NCBI RefSeq assembly: GCF_014648195.1 | Contig: NZ_BMQQ01000001.1 | Coordinates: 666,750 to 730,749 of the forward strand | DNA from: Streptomyces purpureus | GTDB lineage: Bacteria; Actinomycetota; Actinomycetes; Streptomycetales; Streptomycetaceae | Length of the DNA stretch: 64,000 nt | Direction of reading: 5' to 3' | Part shown: positions 53,506-62,705 of the stretch, piece after piece | Layout of the letters: the number at the start of each line of letters is the position of its first letter | Numbering within the stretch: the first letter of the stretch is position 1 | Made by a program: the position numbers and the translations under genes | The notes under the pieces: model-generated | Databases searched by the model: none | What the model was told of the DNA's origin: nothing | The model's input: the letters and a program-made list of their open reading frames with translations, nothing else

Positions 53506-53669
53506 AGAGCCGAGGAGGACGTGGTGCTCTTGGCCAGCCCCGCCGCCTCTTCATGCAGTTCCTGTCTTTCGACATGGGCGTGCCGCCGGCACACGGCCAC
53601 GCCACACTGGCGACATATAGCCTCCGCCACCTCGTCCTTTCCCGACTGGCGACACTCGAAGCACCACAT
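53502..53669 (-). CDS. DUF2180-family small zinc-ribbon-like protein
   Basis: 55 residues from ATG 53669 with GGAG 8 nt upstream. Two CxxC pairs (MWCFEC and CRQCGVAVCRRHAH) plus histidines form a B-box-like metal site, as in DUF2180 proteins of Streptomyces. Its function is unknown. In other genomes it accompanies universal stress proteins, and one follows here at 54024 in the opposite direction. Confidence 0.75.
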   Translation of the reverse strand: MWCFECRQSGKDEVAEAICRQCGVAVCRRHAHVERQELHEEAAGLAKSTTSSSAL

Positions 53670-54023
53670 CCTGGAATCTCCGATCCCCGAGCCGCCTGTA
53701 CGCCATTGGCGTCGGTACACAGCGGCCGGCGTCGATGGGGCGTTTCCCTCTTCATACGAGCACCTGTCCGCACGGCGGCGGCCGAACCATGACGGAGCGC
53801 GGGGCGCCAGAAAGGCCTCCCCGTAAACGCCCGGCCACGGGGACCGGCGCAGCACTCTGAGGCGATGAGGCGACAGAGGGGTGACACCCGGTGAGAGGAG
53901 ACAGGCTGTCCGCGCTCAAGGAATTGGGGAAATTCAGGACGTGCAAGCCGCCGAAGCTGGGTAGTCGCCGTGCATCCGAAGCGCCATGTCATCGCCGGAG
54001 CGAACCCGAAGCGGAGCGCCAAC
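53670..54023. other. Intergenic region between DUF2180 and universal stress protein genes
   Basis: About 354 bp between divergent genes. I see no gene, strong hairpin or recognisable operator. It must contain both promoters. GTG 53970 is an in-frame alternative start for the stress protein. Confidence 0.5.
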
Positions 54024-54920
54024 ATGCCGAACCCGATGCCTCAGAAGGACCGGCCCGTCATCGTGGGAATCGACGACGGCCCGCATCAAGATGAGATCGT
54101 GCGCTTCGCGGCGCGGCAGGCGGAGCTTCGCGGGCGCCGGCTCCACATCGCTCACGCCATCCGTCTCCCGCTGCCAGGCGGTTGGGCGACGGACGGTGGG
54201 GAGGAGGACTCTGCCGCTCACGCCGGGGGACGGCTCGTGGACCGATATGAAGACCTCGTACGCCACGAGTTTTCCGGCCTCACTGTGGCGGGCGAACTCC
54301 CCATGGGGCACGCGGCGGCGGTGCTGATCGAACGCTCATCGGAGGCCGAGCTGCTCGTGATCGGCCACCGAGGCAGCGGCGGGTTCCCCCGGCTACCACT
54401 CGGCTCGGTCAGTTGGCAGGTCGCCACGCACGCCCAGTGCCCGGTGATCGTGGTCCGCCCCAGGGACACCAGCGGGCAGACGGAGAACCGCGTCGTGGTG
54501 GGAGTAGATCTGGAAGATCTCTCACCGGACGCCCTGGACTTCGCCTACGAGCAAGCCGAGGCGTCGGGCGCACGACTGGAGCTGGTGCACGGCGTCTTCC
54601 ACCTGGGAATGCTTCCCACCGGTCCGATCGGCATGGTGCCTCCCGACTTCGCAAGCCTGGACCGTGGGGCGCGCGACCTCCTGGAAAAGGAGATCTCCGC
54701 GCGACGGGCCCGCCATCCCTTGGTGCAGGCGACCTTGCGTATAGAGCGCACAAGGCCGGCGACGCTCCTGGCGGAGGCCGCCCGCGACGCGGACCTCCTG
54801 GTCGTCGGCTCCCGGGGACGCTCAGGGGTGAAGCGGCTGCTTCTCGGGTCGGTCAGCGCCGAGGTACTGCATACAGCCGAGTGCCCCGTAGCTGTCGTCC
54901 CCGGACGGGGCGGCGATTGA
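54024..54920 (+). CDS. Tandem-domain universal stress protein (UspA family)
   Basis: 298 residues from ATG 54024 with GGAG upstream; GTG 53970 would add 18 residues. Two Usp domains (~8-145 and ~152-298) each keep an ATP-binding loop: GHRGSGGFPRLPLGSVS and GSRGRSGVKRLLLGSVS. Starts are PVIVGIDDGP and NRVVVGVDLED. Two-domain Usp proteins of actinomycetes are commonly induced by hypoxia or nitric oxide; the neighbouring cysteine-rich copper protein and DUF2180 gene fit a redox or metal stress group. Confidence 0.92.
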   Translation: MPNPMPQKDRPVIVGIDDGPHQDEIVRFAARQAELRGRRLHIAHAIRLPLPGGWATDGGEEDSAAHAGGRLVDRYEDLVRHEFSGLTVAGELPMGHAAAVLIERSSEAELLVIGHRGSGGFPRLPLGSVSWQVATHAQCPVIVVRPRDTSGQTENRVVVGVDLEDLSPDALDFAYEQAEASGARLELVHGVFHLGMLPTGPIGMVPPDFASLDRGARDLLEKEISARRARHPLVQATLRIERTRPATLLAEAARDADLLVVGSRGRSGVKRLLLGSVSAEVLHTAECPVAVVPGRGGD

Positions 54921-55121
54921 CTGGGCCGCGGAGGCAAAGCGGCTGACCGATCACATCCTGCGCGAAGCATGGTGCCGGTTCCCACACGGCAGGCGCTGAC
55001 TCCGGCGGCCGCGACTGCCCGGCCTGGAACGAAGCACATGGTTTCGTGCCCGCTCTTTGGTGTTACCCGTACACGGTGACAACCGCCACGCCAGTACATC
55101 AACGCATCTTGAGAGGCAGCC

Positions 55122-55532
55122 ATGGCCACTGCTGTGAAAGACATGCTCGACACGTACCCCGCCGACCTGGGCGGCGTGGACCGCGAGAAACTGGCGCGCT
55201 GCATTGAGGAATGCATCGCCTGTGCGCAGGCATGCACGGCCTGTGCCGACGCCTGCATGTCGGAAGACATGGTGCATGAGCTGACCAAGTGCATCCGCAC
55301 GAACGCGGACTGCGCCGACATCTGCAACGCCACCGCTGCCGTGCTGTCCCGGCACACCGGCTACGACGCCAATATCACCCGCGCGATCCTCCGAGCCTGC
55401 GCCACCGTCTGTAAGGCGTGCGCCGACGAGTGCGCAAGCCATGCCGACCAGCACGACCACTGCCGCGTGTGCGCTGAAGCGTGCCGTCGCTGCGAACAAG
55501 CCTGCAACGACCTGCTCACCTCACTTGGCTGA
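55122..55532 (+). CDS. Cysteine-rich four-helix-bundle copper-binding protein (Csp-like)
   Basis: 136 residues with GAGAGGC before ATG 55122. Eighteen cysteines lie mostly in CxxxC or CxxC spacing along predicted helices (CIEECIACAQACTACADAC; CATVCKACADEC; CRVCAEACRRCEQAC), the pattern of copper storage proteins that bind many Cu(I) ions inside the bundle. No signal peptide, so it is cytosolic. It follows the stress protein after 201 bp. Confidence 0.9.
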   Translation: MATAVKDMLDTYPADLGGVDREKLARCIEECIACAQACTACADACMSEDMVHELTKCIRTNADCADICNATAAVLSRHTGYDANITRAILRACATVCKACADECASHADQHDHCRVCAEACRRCEQACNDLLTSLG

Positions 55533-55743
55533 CAGACTCGGCACCGCGCATCGTCGCGTCTGGTGGGCCCGACCATCGCCGCACCCTTGAGGCGATTGCA
55601 TGGTGGGCGGACGGCACCGGCGGCTCTTGCCCAGGGCGGCAGGCAGACCGGGCGCGACGCCCGCCCCGTCCGCCAGGTCGGTCAGCCGACCGTGTCGTCG
55701 GAGCAGGGCCGCAGCAGATACGAGAGGAAGCGGCCGCCTTCCG

Positions 55744-56421
55744 TCAGCCGACTTCGCGTGCCGGGCAGCCCGAGACGGCTGCCAGGGCGTCCTTGACCTC
55801 GCGCGCCACGCGGGCCGCGTCCTCGGGGTTGTTCACCACGTCCGTGCTGTTCATGTCCACGACGAGGACCTCACTGGCCGAATAGTGCTTGTGCACCCAG
55901 TCGTCGTAGCCGGACCACAGCGTCCGGTAGTACTCGATGAGATTCTCGTCCTGCTCGAAAGCGCGTCCCCGCAGTCCGATGCGGTGCAGCACGGTCTCGA
56001 AGTCCGCCTTGAGGTAGACCATGAGGTCGGGTGCCTTGCGGTACGGCAGGCCGTCGATCTCTCGCATCATCTCGTTCAGCAGCCCCTCGTACACCTGCAT
56101 CTCCAGGGAGCTGATGCGGCCCAGGTCGTGGTTGACCTTGGCGAAGTACCAGTCCTCGTAGATCGAGCGGTCGAGGACGTTGTCGCCTTGCCTGTAGGCC
56201 TCCTTGATCGAGGCGAACCGCGTCTGCAGGAAATAGAGCTGGAGCAGGAAGGGGTAGCGCTTGGCCTGGATCTCTTCGGGGCTCGCCGTGTAGAAGAGCG
56301 GCAGGATCGGGTTGTCGTCGACGCTCTCGTAGAAGACGTCGCTGCCCAGCTCCTTGGCGAGCAGCTCGGCCACACTCGTCTTGCCGATCCCGATCATCCC
56401 ACCGACGCAGATCACCGGCAT
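55744..56421 (-). CDS. Deoxynucleoside kinase
   Basis: 225 residues. P-loop VGGMIGIGKTSVAELL, the DRS motif LDRSIYEDWYF and the LID-like Arg region RIGLRGRAFEQDENL identify the deoxynucleoside kinase/thymidylate-kinase-like family. It salvages deoxynucleosides by 5'-phosphorylation; the exact base preference is not visible. A 211-bp spacer separates it from the convergent copper-protein gene. Confidence 0.9.
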   Translation of the reverse strand: MPVICVGGMIGIGKTSVAELLAKELGSDVFYESVDDNPILPLFYTASPEEIQAKRYPFLLQLYFLQTRFASIKEAYRQGDNVLDRSIYEDWYFAKVNHDLGRISSLEMQVYEGLLNEMMREIDGLPYRKAPDLMVYLKADFETVLHRIGLRGRAFEQDENLIEYYRTLWSGYDDWVHKHYSASEVLVVDMNSTDVVNNPEDAARVAREVKDALAAVSGCPAREVG

Positions 56422-56535
56422 ACCTCACTTCTCCCTGGGGGTCCTCTACCCGTGGTCGGTGAGCGGCGCGCCCACTCCATACGAATGAGACGTGGCCGAC
56501 GGTCACCCGATTCCCCGGGAGCCTCGTGATCAGCG

Positions 56536-57235
56536 TCACGCGGTCCCGGTCAGAGCGAGGCTCCGATCCGGGCCGCTCTCATCGACCCGGCCTGACGATT
56601 CCGCCGTCGTGGTGCCCGGCGAGGTGAGGGCGCGAGCGACCCGGACCGCGTCCGCCGTCGCCCGCACCTCATGGACCCGGACGGCCCAGGCGCCCTGGTG
56701 GGCGGCGATCGTCGAGAGGGCTGCCGTGGCGGCGTCCCGTCCATGCGCGGGGGTCGGCGTACCGTCCGCGCCGGCCAGGATGCGGCCGAGGAACCTCTTG
56801 CGGGAGCCGGCGATCAGCCCGGGGCGGCCAGCGAACGCAGCTCGGCCAGTCCGGCGACCAGATGGAGGTCGTGCTCCGCGCGTTTGGCGAAACCAGCCCC
56901 GGGTCGACCACAAGTCGCTCCGGCGGGATGCCTGCGGCCACCACTGTCTCCACACGGGCGCTGAGTTCCGCCACGACCTCGCGCACCACGTCCACGTACA
57001 CCGCCCGCACGGTGGTGCATGCCGTGGCTGACGCCCCGCCAGTGCATCACGACGAAGGGAACGCCGCCGGCCGCGACAGCCGGGACCATCCCGGGGTCCG
57101 CCAGGCCCCCGCTGACGTCGTTGACGAGGACCGCGCCCGCGTCGACCGCCCCCGCTGCGACGGAGGCACGCATGGTGTCGACCGACACGAGGACCCCTTC
57201 GGCCGCCAAGTCCCTGACCGGTGACCTGTTGCCAG
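56536..57235 (-). pseudogene. folP: Dihydropteroate synthase (folP) pseudogene, truncated with several frameshifts
   Basis: Pieces in different minus-strand frames line up with DHPS. One frame gives VRDLAAEGVLVSVDTMRASV and LVNDVSGGLADPGMVPAV, up to VVMHWRGVSHGMH. A second gives AVYVDVVREVVAELSARVE and PPERLVVDPG. The first frame resumes at GFAKRAEHDLHLVAGLAELR. A third gives GSRKRFLGRILAGADG and HGRDAATAALSTIAAHQGAW to the C-terminus. At least three shifts near 57015, 56905 and 56820 are needed, and about 90 N-terminal residues are missing. It lies between metE and the nucleoside kinase and is clearly not functional. Confidence 0.85.
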
Positions 57236-57264
57236 GCCGCGCCGCTCCTGTTCCGGTCGTGGTC

Positions 57265-57298
57265 GTCCGGGCCGGACGGCGAAGCGTCCGGCCCGGAC
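57265..57298 (-). terminator. Terminator hairpin of metE
   Basis: A perfect 14-bp stem (57265-57278 with 57285-57298) and a 6-nt loop lie about 10 nt past the metE stop in its direction. Confidence 0.8.
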
Positions 57299-57307
57299 TT
57301 CAGCCCC

Positions 57308-59632
57308 TCAGCCCTTGTCCGGCGTCAGCTCCGCCCTGAGTTCGCGTGCGGCGGCGACGAGGTTCTCCAGGGAGGCGCGGGTCTCGGGCCAGCCGCGCGT
57401 CTTGAGCCCGCAGTCGGGGTTGACCCACAGGCGCTCGGCCGGGATGGCCTCAAGTCCCTTGCGCAGCAGCGCGGCGGCCTCCTCCGTGCTCGGGACGCGC
57501 GGGGAGTGGATGTCCCAGACACCCGGACCGGCCTCGCGCGGGTAGCCGTGCTCGGCGAGTTCGCCGGCGACCTGCATGTGGGAGCGGGTTGCCTCCAAGC
57601 TGATGACGTCGGCGTCGAGGTCGTCGATGGCCTGGACGATGTCGCCGAACTCGGCGTAGCACATGTGGGTGTGGATCTGGGTGTCCGGCCGCACGCCGCT
57701 GGTGGTGAGCCGGAAGGACTCGGTCGCCCAGGCCAGATAGGCGGCGTGGTCGGCGGCGCGGAGCGGCAACGTCTCGCGGAGCGCCGGCTCGTCGACCTGG
57801 ATGACCGACGTGCCGGCGGCCTCCAGGTCGTTCACCTCGTCGCGCAGGGCGAGTGCCACCTGCCGGGCGGTCTCGCCGAGCGGCTGGTCGTCGCGGACGA
57901 AGGACCACGCGAGCATGGTGACCGGACCGGTCAGCATGCCCTTCACCGGCTTGCTGGTCTGCGCCTGCGCGTATGCCGTCCAGCGCACCGTCATCGGCTC
58001 GGGGCGCGAGATGTCGCCGGCCAGGACCGGCGGACGGACGTACCGGGTGCCGTACGACTGCACCCAGCCGTGCTGCGTGGCGACGTAGCCCGTCAGCTGT
58101 TCGGCGAAGTACTGCACCATGTCGTTGCGTTCGGGCTCGCCGTGCACCAGCACGTCGACGCCGGTCTTCTCCTGGAAGGAGATGACCTCGCGGATTTCGT
58201 CCTTGATCCGCTCCTCGTACCCGGCGGCGTCGATCCTTCCGGCCCGGAGGCCGGCGCGTGCCACGCGGAGCTCGTCGGTCTGCGGGAACGAGCCGATGGT
58301 GGTGGTCGGCAGCACGGGCAGGCCCAGGTGGGCGCGCTGGGCGGCGGAACGCTCGGCGTACGGCTGGGAGCGTCGGCCGTCCGCTTCGGTGATCGCGGCG
58401 GTCCGGGCGCGCACGGCCGGGTCGCGGGTGATGGCGGAGCCGGCGCGGGAGGCGAGATCGGCCCGGTTGGCGGCCAGCTCGGCGGCGATCACGTCGGTGC
58501 CCTGGGCGAGGCCGCGGGCGAGGGTGGCGATCTCGACGGTCTTCTGCCGGGCGAAGGCGAGCCAGCGCCGGATCTGGGGGTCGATGTCGCGCTCGGCGGT
58601 CGCGTCCAGCGGGACGTGCAGGAGCGAGCACGACGCGGCCACATCGACCCGGTCGGCGAGACCGAGGAGGGTGCCGAGGGTGGTCAGGGACTTCTGGTAG
58701 TCGTTGATCCAGATGTTGCGGCCGTTGACGACGCCCGCGACGAGGCGCTTGCCCGGTAGCCCGCCGACCGCGGCGAGGTCGTCGAGGTTGGCGGCGGCGG
58801 AGTCGGTGAAGTCGAGGGCGAGACCCTCCACGGGGGCGGCGGCAAGCACCTGGAGGGCGTCCCCGAGCCGGTCGAAGTACGAGGCGACAAGCAGCTTCGG
58901 CCGGTCGGCGGCACTGCCCAGCTCACGGTAGACGCGGGCTGCGGCGTTCAGCTCGGCCGGGGTGCGGTCCTGGACCAGGGCGGGCTCGTCGAGCTGGACC
59001 CAGTCGGCACCGGCCGCCCGCAGGTCGGCCAGCACCTCTGCGTACACCGGCAGCAGCCGGTCGAGGAGGGTCAGTGGCTCGAAGTCCGCGGACACTCCCG
59101 GGGCGGGCTTGGCCAGGAGGAGGTAGGTGACGGGGCCGACGAGGACCGGACGGGCGGTGTGCCCGAGTGCCAGGGCCTCCTTCAGCTCGGCGACCTGCTT
59201 GGTGGAGTCGGCGGCGAAGACGCTGTCGGGGCCGAGCTCGGGGACCAGGTAGTGGTAGTTGGTGTCGAACCACTTGGTCATCTCCAGAGGCGCCACGTCC
59301 TGTGTGCCGCGGGCCATGGCGAAGTAGCCGTCGAGCGCGTCGGCCTCGACGGCGGCGCGGTGGCGTGCGGGGACAGCGCCGACCATGACGCTGGTGTCCA
59401 GGACGTGGTCGTAGTACGAGAAATCACCGGTCGGCACTTCGTGGATGCCGGCGTCGGCCAGCTGCTGCCAGTTCGAACGGCGCAGTTCGGCGGCGGTGGC
59501 CCGGAGGGCGTCGGCGGTGACGCGGCCCTTCCAGTACCCCTCGATGGCCTTCTTCAGTTCGCGGTTCTGCCCCTGGCGGGGGTAGCCGTACACGGTGGCT
59601 CGTGCTGCCGCGGCTGCGGGCTTCGCTGTCAC
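57308..59632 (-). CDS. metE: Cobalamin-independent methionine synthase MetE
   Basis: 774 residues, full length for MetE. The N-terminal domain begins [24 protein letters not shown]. The C-terminal catalytic domain has the zinc ligands in THMCYAEF and [11 protein letters not shown], and [20 protein letters not shown]. It transfers methyl from methyltetrahydropteroyl-triglutamate to homocysteine in the cytoplasm. A cobalamin riboswitch upstream should shut it off when B12 allows the MetH route. It ends at a 14-bp hairpin. Confidence 0.97.
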   Translation of the reverse strand: MTAKPAAAAARATVYGYPRQGQNRELKKAIEGYWKGRVTADALRATAAELRRSNWQQLADAGIHEVPTGDFSYYDHVLDTSVMVGAVPARHRAAVEADALDGYFAMARGTQDVAPLEMTKWFDTNYHYLVPELGPDSVFAADSTKQVAELKEALALGHTARPVLVGPVTYLLLAKPAPGVSADFEPLTLLDRLLPVYAEVLADLRAAGADWVQLDEPALVQDRTPAELNAAARVYRELGSAADRPKLLVASYFDRLGDALQVLAAAPVEGLALDFTDSAAANLDDLAAVGGLPGKRLVAGVVNGRNIWINDYQKSLTTLGTLLGLADRVDVAASCSLLHVPLDATAERDIDPQIRRWLAFARQKTVEIATLARGLAQGTDVIAAELAANRADLASRAGSAITRDPAVRARTAAITEADGRRSQPYAERSAAQRAHLGLPVLPTTTIGSFPQTDELRVARAGLRAGRIDAAGYEERIKDEIREVISFQEKTGVDVLVHGEPERNDMVQYFAEQLTGYVATQHGWVQSYGTRYVRPPVLAGDISRPEPMTVRWTAYAQAQTSKPVKGMLTGPVTMLAWSFVRDDQPLGETARQVALALRDEVNDLEAAGTSVIQVDEPALRETLPLRAADHAAYLAWATESFRLTTSGVRPDTQIHTHMCYAEFGDIVQAIDDLDADVISLEATRSHMQVAGELAEHGYPREAGPGVWDIHSPRVPSTEEAAALLRKGLEAIPAERLWVNPDCGLKTRGWPETRASLENLVAAARELRAELTPDKG

Positions 59633-59804
59633 GGAACTCTCCTTCGCGAGATGTCCAGAACGTCCCGGCGATGGGACGTGAACGCGAAGGAACGGCAGAA
59701 CGTGCGGACCACGTCACGGACATGCCGCACGTGCCGCTCGATATGCGCGCCGACCCGCCCACGAGGTCACCGGGTATCCGCGCGCGGAATACGTCCGCGT
59801 GCGG

Positions 59805-60005
59805 GCAACGGGCAGGTCTTCGGACTCGCGGGCACACCCTCCTCGTGGAGGACACCTACTGGCCGTCGCTTCCCAGGACCGTTGTCCGGTCCCAGTGCGT
59901 ATGACGGCGGTCGTTCCCGCTCACCGCTGCGGGGCAGTCCCGGATTCCCACCGGGTTCCCTCTTGCGACGCATCCCGCCTGGCGGACGGGGCGAACCAGC
60001 TGCAG
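59805..60005 (-). promoter_or_regulatory. Cobalamin (B12) riboswitch upstream of metE
   Basis: Read on the minus strand, the leader contains GGGAACCCGGTGGGAATCC, then GGGACTGCCCCGCAGCGGTG, and at its end the B12-box-like GAGTCCGAAGACCTGCC (around 59813-59830). This order is that of the AdoCbl riboswitch core. It ends about 170 nt before the metE ATG, as in other actinomycete metE leaders. Exact limits and the mode of control were not determined. Confidence 0.9.
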
Positions 60006-60122
60006 CTGCCACCCTAGGGCGCGCAGACGCTCAGCGGCGAAGGCTTTCCAGCATTCGGACGCGAGATTGAGACGGATCTGTAGTTGCCGACGTCCTCCTG
60101 TACAGGTCGGCCGTACGGGAGC

Positions 60123-60206
60123 TCAGTGCTGGGAGACCACCGGGTACGGCACGAGGGTGCGGCGGTCGGGGTCGAGCCCGACACCCCACGGGGCGGAAAC
60201 GCCCAT
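60123..60206 (-). CDS. Candidate 27-residue small ORF between metE riboswitch and Zur-type promoter
   Basis: ATG 60206 with a G-rich ribosome-binding-like run 7 nt upstream opens a 27-codon frame beginning MGVSAPWGVGLDPDRR and ending PYPVVSQH at TGA 60123. Third-position GC is high and the residues look protein-like. It may be a real small protein, the C-terminal stub of a lost gene, or a transcript part of the metE leader. No family is recognised. Confidence 0.3.
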   Translation of the reverse strand: MGVSAPWGVGLDPDRRTLVPYPVVSQH

Positions 60207-60243
60207 TTCATCCCCCAGTGTGGAGATCACCGTCCCGCAGTAG

Positions 60244-60273
60244 TTGAAAATGAGTGTCATAATCGGATAGAAG
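60244..60273 (+). promoter_or_regulatory. Zur-box-like operator overlapping a possible leaderless promoter
   Basis: TGAAAATGAGTGTCA (60245-60259) is a near palindrome (5 of 7 arm positions pair) matching the actinobacterial Zur pattern TGAAAATNATTTTCA closely in its left arm. TTGAAA (60244-60249), an 18-nt spacer and TAGAAG (60268-60273) form a promoter whose start point would fall at the GTG 60280, giving a leaderless mRNA. The operator covers the -35, the expected position for a repressor. Zur assignment is by eye. Confidence 0.55.
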
Positions 60274-60279
60274 TACGGG

Positions 60280-61677
60280 GTGCTTATCCCACGACAAGTG
60301 CTGGAGCGCCCGACGGCCGGAGTCCGGCCCTTCGTGCTCACCGCGCTCCGGCATCCCATCGTCTCCGCGCTCCTTGCGGATCACCGCGCACTGTTGGGCG
60401 ACCTCCTGGACGGCCTGGGGTCCCCGCTGCACGTCGCGCTGCCCGAAGTGTTCGAGGAGAACGTCTTCAGGCTTCGCCGAGCGTTCGCCGAGACCGGCAC
60501 CGACGCCGAAATCCTCTTTGCCAAGAAGGCGAACAAGGCCGACTGCTATGTCAGTTCGGCCGCCGCCCTGGGTGTCGGGGTCGACGTCGCCAGCACCCCC
60601 GAACTGGTCAAGGCGCTGGCCGGCGGAGTGCCCGGACACCGGATCGGAGTGTCCGGACCGGAGAAGGACGACACGCTGCACGCTCTCGCCGTTCAGCATG
60701 GCTGCCTGGTCGCCGTCGACTCGATCAGCGAACTCCGTCGGCTCGCCGCCACCGCCCGGCTCGCACGGCGACAGGCCACGGTGCTCCTGCGATCCCGGAC
60801 AGCCGGCCAACCGCGAAGCCGCTTCGGGATGTCCGCCGCTGAGCGTGGGACCGCCGTCGGCCTGTGCGCGGAACTCGCGGACCACATCCGCCTCCGAGGC
60901 TTCTCCTTCCACCTCAACGGCTACTCCGGCGCCGAACGCGCGACGGCGGCGAGCGAGATGATCGAGCACTGTCTCGACGCCCGGCGGCGCGGCTCGGCAA
61001 CCGCCGAACTGGTCGACATCGGCGGCGGATTGCCGGTCCGCTACGTCGAGCCGCGGCTCTGGAACGAGTTCCTCGCACAGAACGAACCGGCCCACTACCA
61101 CGCGGCGAAGGACTTCGAGGACTTCTACCCGTACGGCGGCCAGTCCGCCGACCAGGCGATCCGCGCGATCATGGCGCACCCGGTCGACGGTGGCGGGAGT
61201 CTCGCCGCGAAGGCGGAACGCCACGGCATCCGGTTCGTCGTGGAGCCCGGCCGGGCCCTGCTGGACCAGGCGGGTTTCACCCTGTTCCGCGTACAACAGG
61301 TCGACGACCGGCGGGAGTCCGACGGGTACGCGATCGTCACCGTCGCAGGCAGCAGCTTCAGCCTTTCCGAGCAGTGGTTCAACAGCGACTACCTGCCCGA
61401 CCCGCTGCTGATGTCCGCACAGCCCGCCGCCGACGAGCTGTTCCCGGCCTGCGTCGCCGGCTCGACCTGCCTGGAGAGCGACCTGGTGACCTGGCGGAAG
61501 ATCGGCTTCCCGCGGCCCGTACGGCGCGGTGACCACCTGGTCTACCTCAACACCGCCGGATACCAGATGGACTCCAACGAGTCACCGTTCCACGACGCCC
61601 CACTGCCGTCGAAGGTCGTTCTCCGGCTGGGTGACGACGGGGCCTCGCCGCGCTGGCGACTGGACGGAATCCGATGA
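60280..61677 (+). CDS. Fold-type III PLP decarboxylase-like enzyme (Y4yA-like)
   Basis: 465 residues from GTG 60280. The DAP/ornithine-decarboxylase-like fold is visible: PLP Lys83 in LFAKKANKADC, His in FSFHLNGYSG, the phosphate loop DIGGGLPVRY, FVVEPGRALLDQAG and the C-terminal active-site Cys/Asp region AGSTCLESDLV. The family decarboxylates diamino acids; SbnH in staphyloferrin B synthesis is a related case. Position behind a Zur-type operator and before a dehydrogenase and an exporter suggests a metallophore building-block enzyme. Its stop overlaps a GTG/ATG of the next frame. Confidence 0.85.
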   Translation: MLIPRQVLERPTAGVRPFVLTALRHPIVSALLADHRALLGDLLDGLGSPLHVALPEVFEENVFRLRRAFAETGTDAEILFAKKANKADCYVSSAAALGVGVDVASTPELVKALAGGVPGHRIGVSGPEKDDTLHALAVQHGCLVAVDSISELRRLAATARLARRQATVLLRSRTAGQPRSRFGMSAAERGTAVGLCAELADHIRLRGFSFHLNGYSGAERATAASEMIEHCLDARRRGSATAELVDIGGGLPVRYVEPRLWNEFLAQNEPAHYHAAKDFEDFYPYGGQSADQAIRAIMAHPVDGGGSLAAKAERHGIRFVVEPGRALLDQAGFTLFRVQQVDDRRESDGYAIVTVAGSSFSLSEQWFNSDYLPDPLLMSAQPAADELFPACVAGSTCLESDLVTWRKIGFPRPVRRGDHLVYLNTAGYQMDSNESPFHDAPLPSKVVLRLGDDGASPRWRLDGIR

Positions 61678-61724
61678 GACCTCGCACCGATCCGATCACA
61701 CCCCCCAACAAGGAGAAGACCCCC

Positions 61725-62705
61725 ATGTCCCAGACCTATGCCCCGCCCGGGCAGTTGTGGCTGTTGCCGCAATCGCAGCAGGAAGGACTGGACCTCGACC
61801 ACCGGCAGGTGATCGCGGTCGTGGAGCAGGCCTACCGCGCGCTGCGCGAAGGCGGCTCGAACAACCCGGTCAAGACGATCATCGACGATCCCGGCCACCA
61901 CTCGCTCAGTTACTCGATGGTGGCGAGGGACGGCGGCAGCGGCACCGTCTGCTTCAAGGCCGTCTACGAGTTCGACCCGCGCCGCAGCCGGGACAGCTAC
62001 CGGTTCCACTCGTTCGTCTTCCTCGTCGACGACACCACCGGCGCCCCCATCGCGCTGATGGACGTGGTGAAGCTCGGCCCCCTGCGGTCCTCGGCCACCA
62101 CCGCCCTGTTCGCCCGCGCCGCATGCCCCGACGCACGGACCGCCCTCGTCGTCGGCACCGGCGTCCAGGGGCAGGCGGCCCTGCCGATGCTGGTCGCGGC
62201 GATGCCGGAGCTGGAGCGGTTGCAGGTGTTCGGGACGTACCCCGACGGCCTGCGCGCCGTCCAGGACAGCGTCGACGGCCGCGAGGTCGAGATCGTCAAG
62301 GATCTCCGTGGGGCCGCCGGTGAGGCGGACATCGTGATCGGCGCCTCCGGCCTGTCCGCCACGGAGGAGGTCCGGCGCGACTGGATGAAGCCGGGCTCGG
62401 TCGCCGTACTCCTCGGGTACGGCGTGCACGCCGACGTGTGCCACGGCGCGGACTACCGGATCGCCACGGACACCGCCCAGATGCACGCCACCTGCGACGA
62501 CCTGCGGGGCGAGGACGGCAGCCTGCCGTCGGTCGACGCCCAGCTCCCCGACATCCTGCTCGGCCTGGCACCCGCCCGACGCCACCGGGACGACGTGGTC
62601 TTCGCCTACAACAGCGGCATGGCGGTCACCGACGCCGCGCTCGGCCGGTACATAGCCGACCTCGCGCGGGCGGACGGGCGCGGAGAAAAGGTCAACTTCT
62701 GGTGA
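61725..62705 (+). CDS. Ornithine cyclodeaminase / SbnB-like NAD-dependent enzyme
   Basis: 326 residues from ATG 61725, behind AAGGAG; an ATG at 61674 overlapping the previous stop would add 17 residues of poor composition. The mu-crystallin/ornithine cyclodeaminase family features are the NAD site LVVGTGVQGQAALPML, the N-terminal NNPVKTIIDDPG and LMDVVKLGPLRSSATTALFA. Members include SbnB, which makes diaminopropionate precursors for a siderophore. Together with the upstream decarboxylase it resembles the SbnB/SbnH pairing, though with a different partner set. Confidence 0.85.
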   Translation: MSQTYAPPGQLWLLPQSQQEGLDLDHRQVIAVVEQAYRALREGGSNNPVKTIIDDPGHHSLSYSMVARDGGSGTVCFKAVYEFDPRRSRDSYRFHSFVFLVDDTTGAPIALMDVVKLGPLRSSATTALFARAACPDARTALVVGTGVQGQAALPMLVAAMPELERLQVFGTYPDGLRAVQDSVDGREVEIVKDLRGAAGEADIVIGASGLSATEEVRRDWMKPGSVAVLLGYGVHADVCHGADYRIATDTAQMHATCDDLRGEDGSLPSVDAQLPDILLGLAPARRHRDDVVFAYNSGMAVTDAALGRYIADLARADGRGEKVNFW

